Program-made: the position numbers and the translations under genes | Part shown: positions 5,182-5,796 of the stretch, one piece after another | Layout of the letters: the number at the start of each line of letters is the position of its first letter | Position numbering within the stretch: the stretch's first letter is position 1 | Notes under the pieces: generated by a model | What the model saw: only the letters and a program-made list of their open reading frames with translations | Databases searched by the model: none | What the model was told of the DNA's origin: nothing | NCBI GenBank assembly: GCA_050288085.1 | Contig: JBNKDD010000337.1 | Location: 1-5,796, forward strand | DNA length: 5,796 nt | Source of the DNA: JBNKDD01 sp050288085 | GTDB lineage: Bacteria > Chloroflexota > Anaerolineae > Aggregatilineales > UBA3940 | Direction of reading: 5' to 3'

Positions 5182-5796
5182 ATGTCACAAAAACTAATTG
5201 ACGCCATCACCGAGATGCGCGAAGACGATGCCTTGAAGATCACCAATGAACTGCTTGACAGTGGCTCCGAACCGGTTGCGGTGCTCGATGCCTGCCGTCA
5301 GGCCATGGATGTGATCGGTAAGCGCTTCGAGATCGGTGAGAGCTTCATCCCTGAACTGATCCTCGCGGGTGAGATGATGACCGCCATCACCGAGGTACTC
5401 AAACCCCGCATGGCACAGCAAGAAAACGGCAAGAAGCTGGGTAAGTTCGTCCTGGGAACGGTCCAGGGGATATTCACGACATTGCCAAAGACATTGTCTG
5501 CTTTATGCTTGACCTGAACGGCTTTGAAGTAACCGATCTCGGCGTTGACGTACCGCCGTCAAAGTTTGTGGACACGGTGAAAGAAACCGGAGCAACGATG
5601 GTCGGGTTGAGCGGTTTTTTGACGCTGGCGTATGATCCGATGAAAGAAACGGTGGCGGCGCTAAAGGATGCTGGGCTGGATGTGAAGGTGATGATTGGCG
5701 GTGGGCAGGTAGATGAACAAATTCGCAAGTACACCGGCGCGGATGCCTACGGTCGAGACGCAATGGCAGCAGTTGCATTAGCTAAAGAATGGGCAT
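5182..5796 (+). pseudogene. Corrinoid protein, copy 3, frameshifted mosaic
   Basis: Codons 1-95 match copy 2 almost exactly (only T2S, G27S and T51I differ). One base is then missing after 5468, in the glycine codon just before the cobalt-ligand motif. Translation from 5182 therefore stops at TGA 5515-5517 after 111 aa, with only the helical cap and no cobalamin domain. Read from 5469 in the corrected frame, a full B12-binding domain follows: DIHDIAKDIVCFM, then GLSGFLTLAYDP, MIGGGQVDEQIRK and GADAYGRDAMA, ending in AKEWA. The next base, at 5796, would be the first of the stop codon. The restored protein would be 205 aa, one residue shorter than copy 2 (the Asn at 167 is missing). Because the 3' part still encodes a well-conserved domain, the break is either very recent, a sequencing or assembly error, or bypassed by slippage on the GGGG at 5466-5469. 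A third UROD-family gene probably follows beyond the window. Confidence 0.85.
5188..5468 (+). repeat. Direct repeat B, right copy
   Basis: This is the partner of 3085-3365. The upstream untranslated sequences of the two genes are not alike, so high identity is confined to the coding region and ends exactly at the frameshift. Confidence 0.88.

Noticed and set aside
1..5796. Insertion sequence or CRISPR explanation for the repeats
   Set aside because: The repeats are coding parts of paralogous corrinoid genes. There is no transposase, terminal inverted repeat, or short regularly spaced repeat.

Overview
This window looks like part of a corrinoid-dependent C1 (methyl-transfer) gene cluster from an anaerobic bacterium. 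Two kinds of gene alternate: small cobalamin-binding corrinoid proteins (MtaC/MttC-like) and uroporphyrinogen-decarboxylase-fold proteins (MtaA/CmuA-like, not HemE). One MFS transporter lies between the units. All genes are on the + strand. Clear Shine-Dalgarno sequences and a GC content judged by eye at slightly above 50% indicate a bacterium. Chloroflexota, Deltaproteobacteria-type anaerobes or Clostridia would all fit such a cluster. I lean weakly to Chloroflexota, but the sequence has no taxonomic marker.

Layout: (1) 1-115, the last 37 codons of corrinoid protein copy 1; (2) 127-1455, UROD-family methyltransferase A, 442 aa; (3) 1522-2949, a 14-TM MFS transporter, 475 aa; (4) 2950-3078, an intergenic region with a strong imperfect hairpin; (5) 3079-3699, intact corrinoid protein copy 2, 206 aa; (6) 3708-4961, UROD-family methyltransferase B, 417 aa; (7) 4962-5181, a 220-bp intergenic region with a probable terminator hairpin and an orphan Shine-Dalgarno; (8) 5182-5796, corrinoid protein copy 3, broken by a one-base frameshift and ending one base into its expected stop codon at the window edge. 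No stretch of more than 300 bp lacks a gene.

Inferred function: a substrate-specific methyltransferase, not visible here, would load a methyl group on the corrinoid protein. The UROD-fold partner would then pass it to a thiol or folate-type acceptor. Each complete corrinoid-UROD pair is tightly linked, with the corrinoid stop codon TAG forming part of the next gene's Shine-Dalgarno (TAGGAG). The MFS protein may move the substrate or product.

The most notable signals are these. Corrinoid copy 3 is a mosaic: its first 287 bp are about 96% identical to copy 2, the rest only about 77%, and the break coincides with the frameshift at the cobalamin-binding motif. The corrinoid proteins carry DxHxxA instead of the usual DxHxxG. 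The second UROD protein lacks the His/Cys pair that could bind zinc in the first. All identities and counts here were made by hand.
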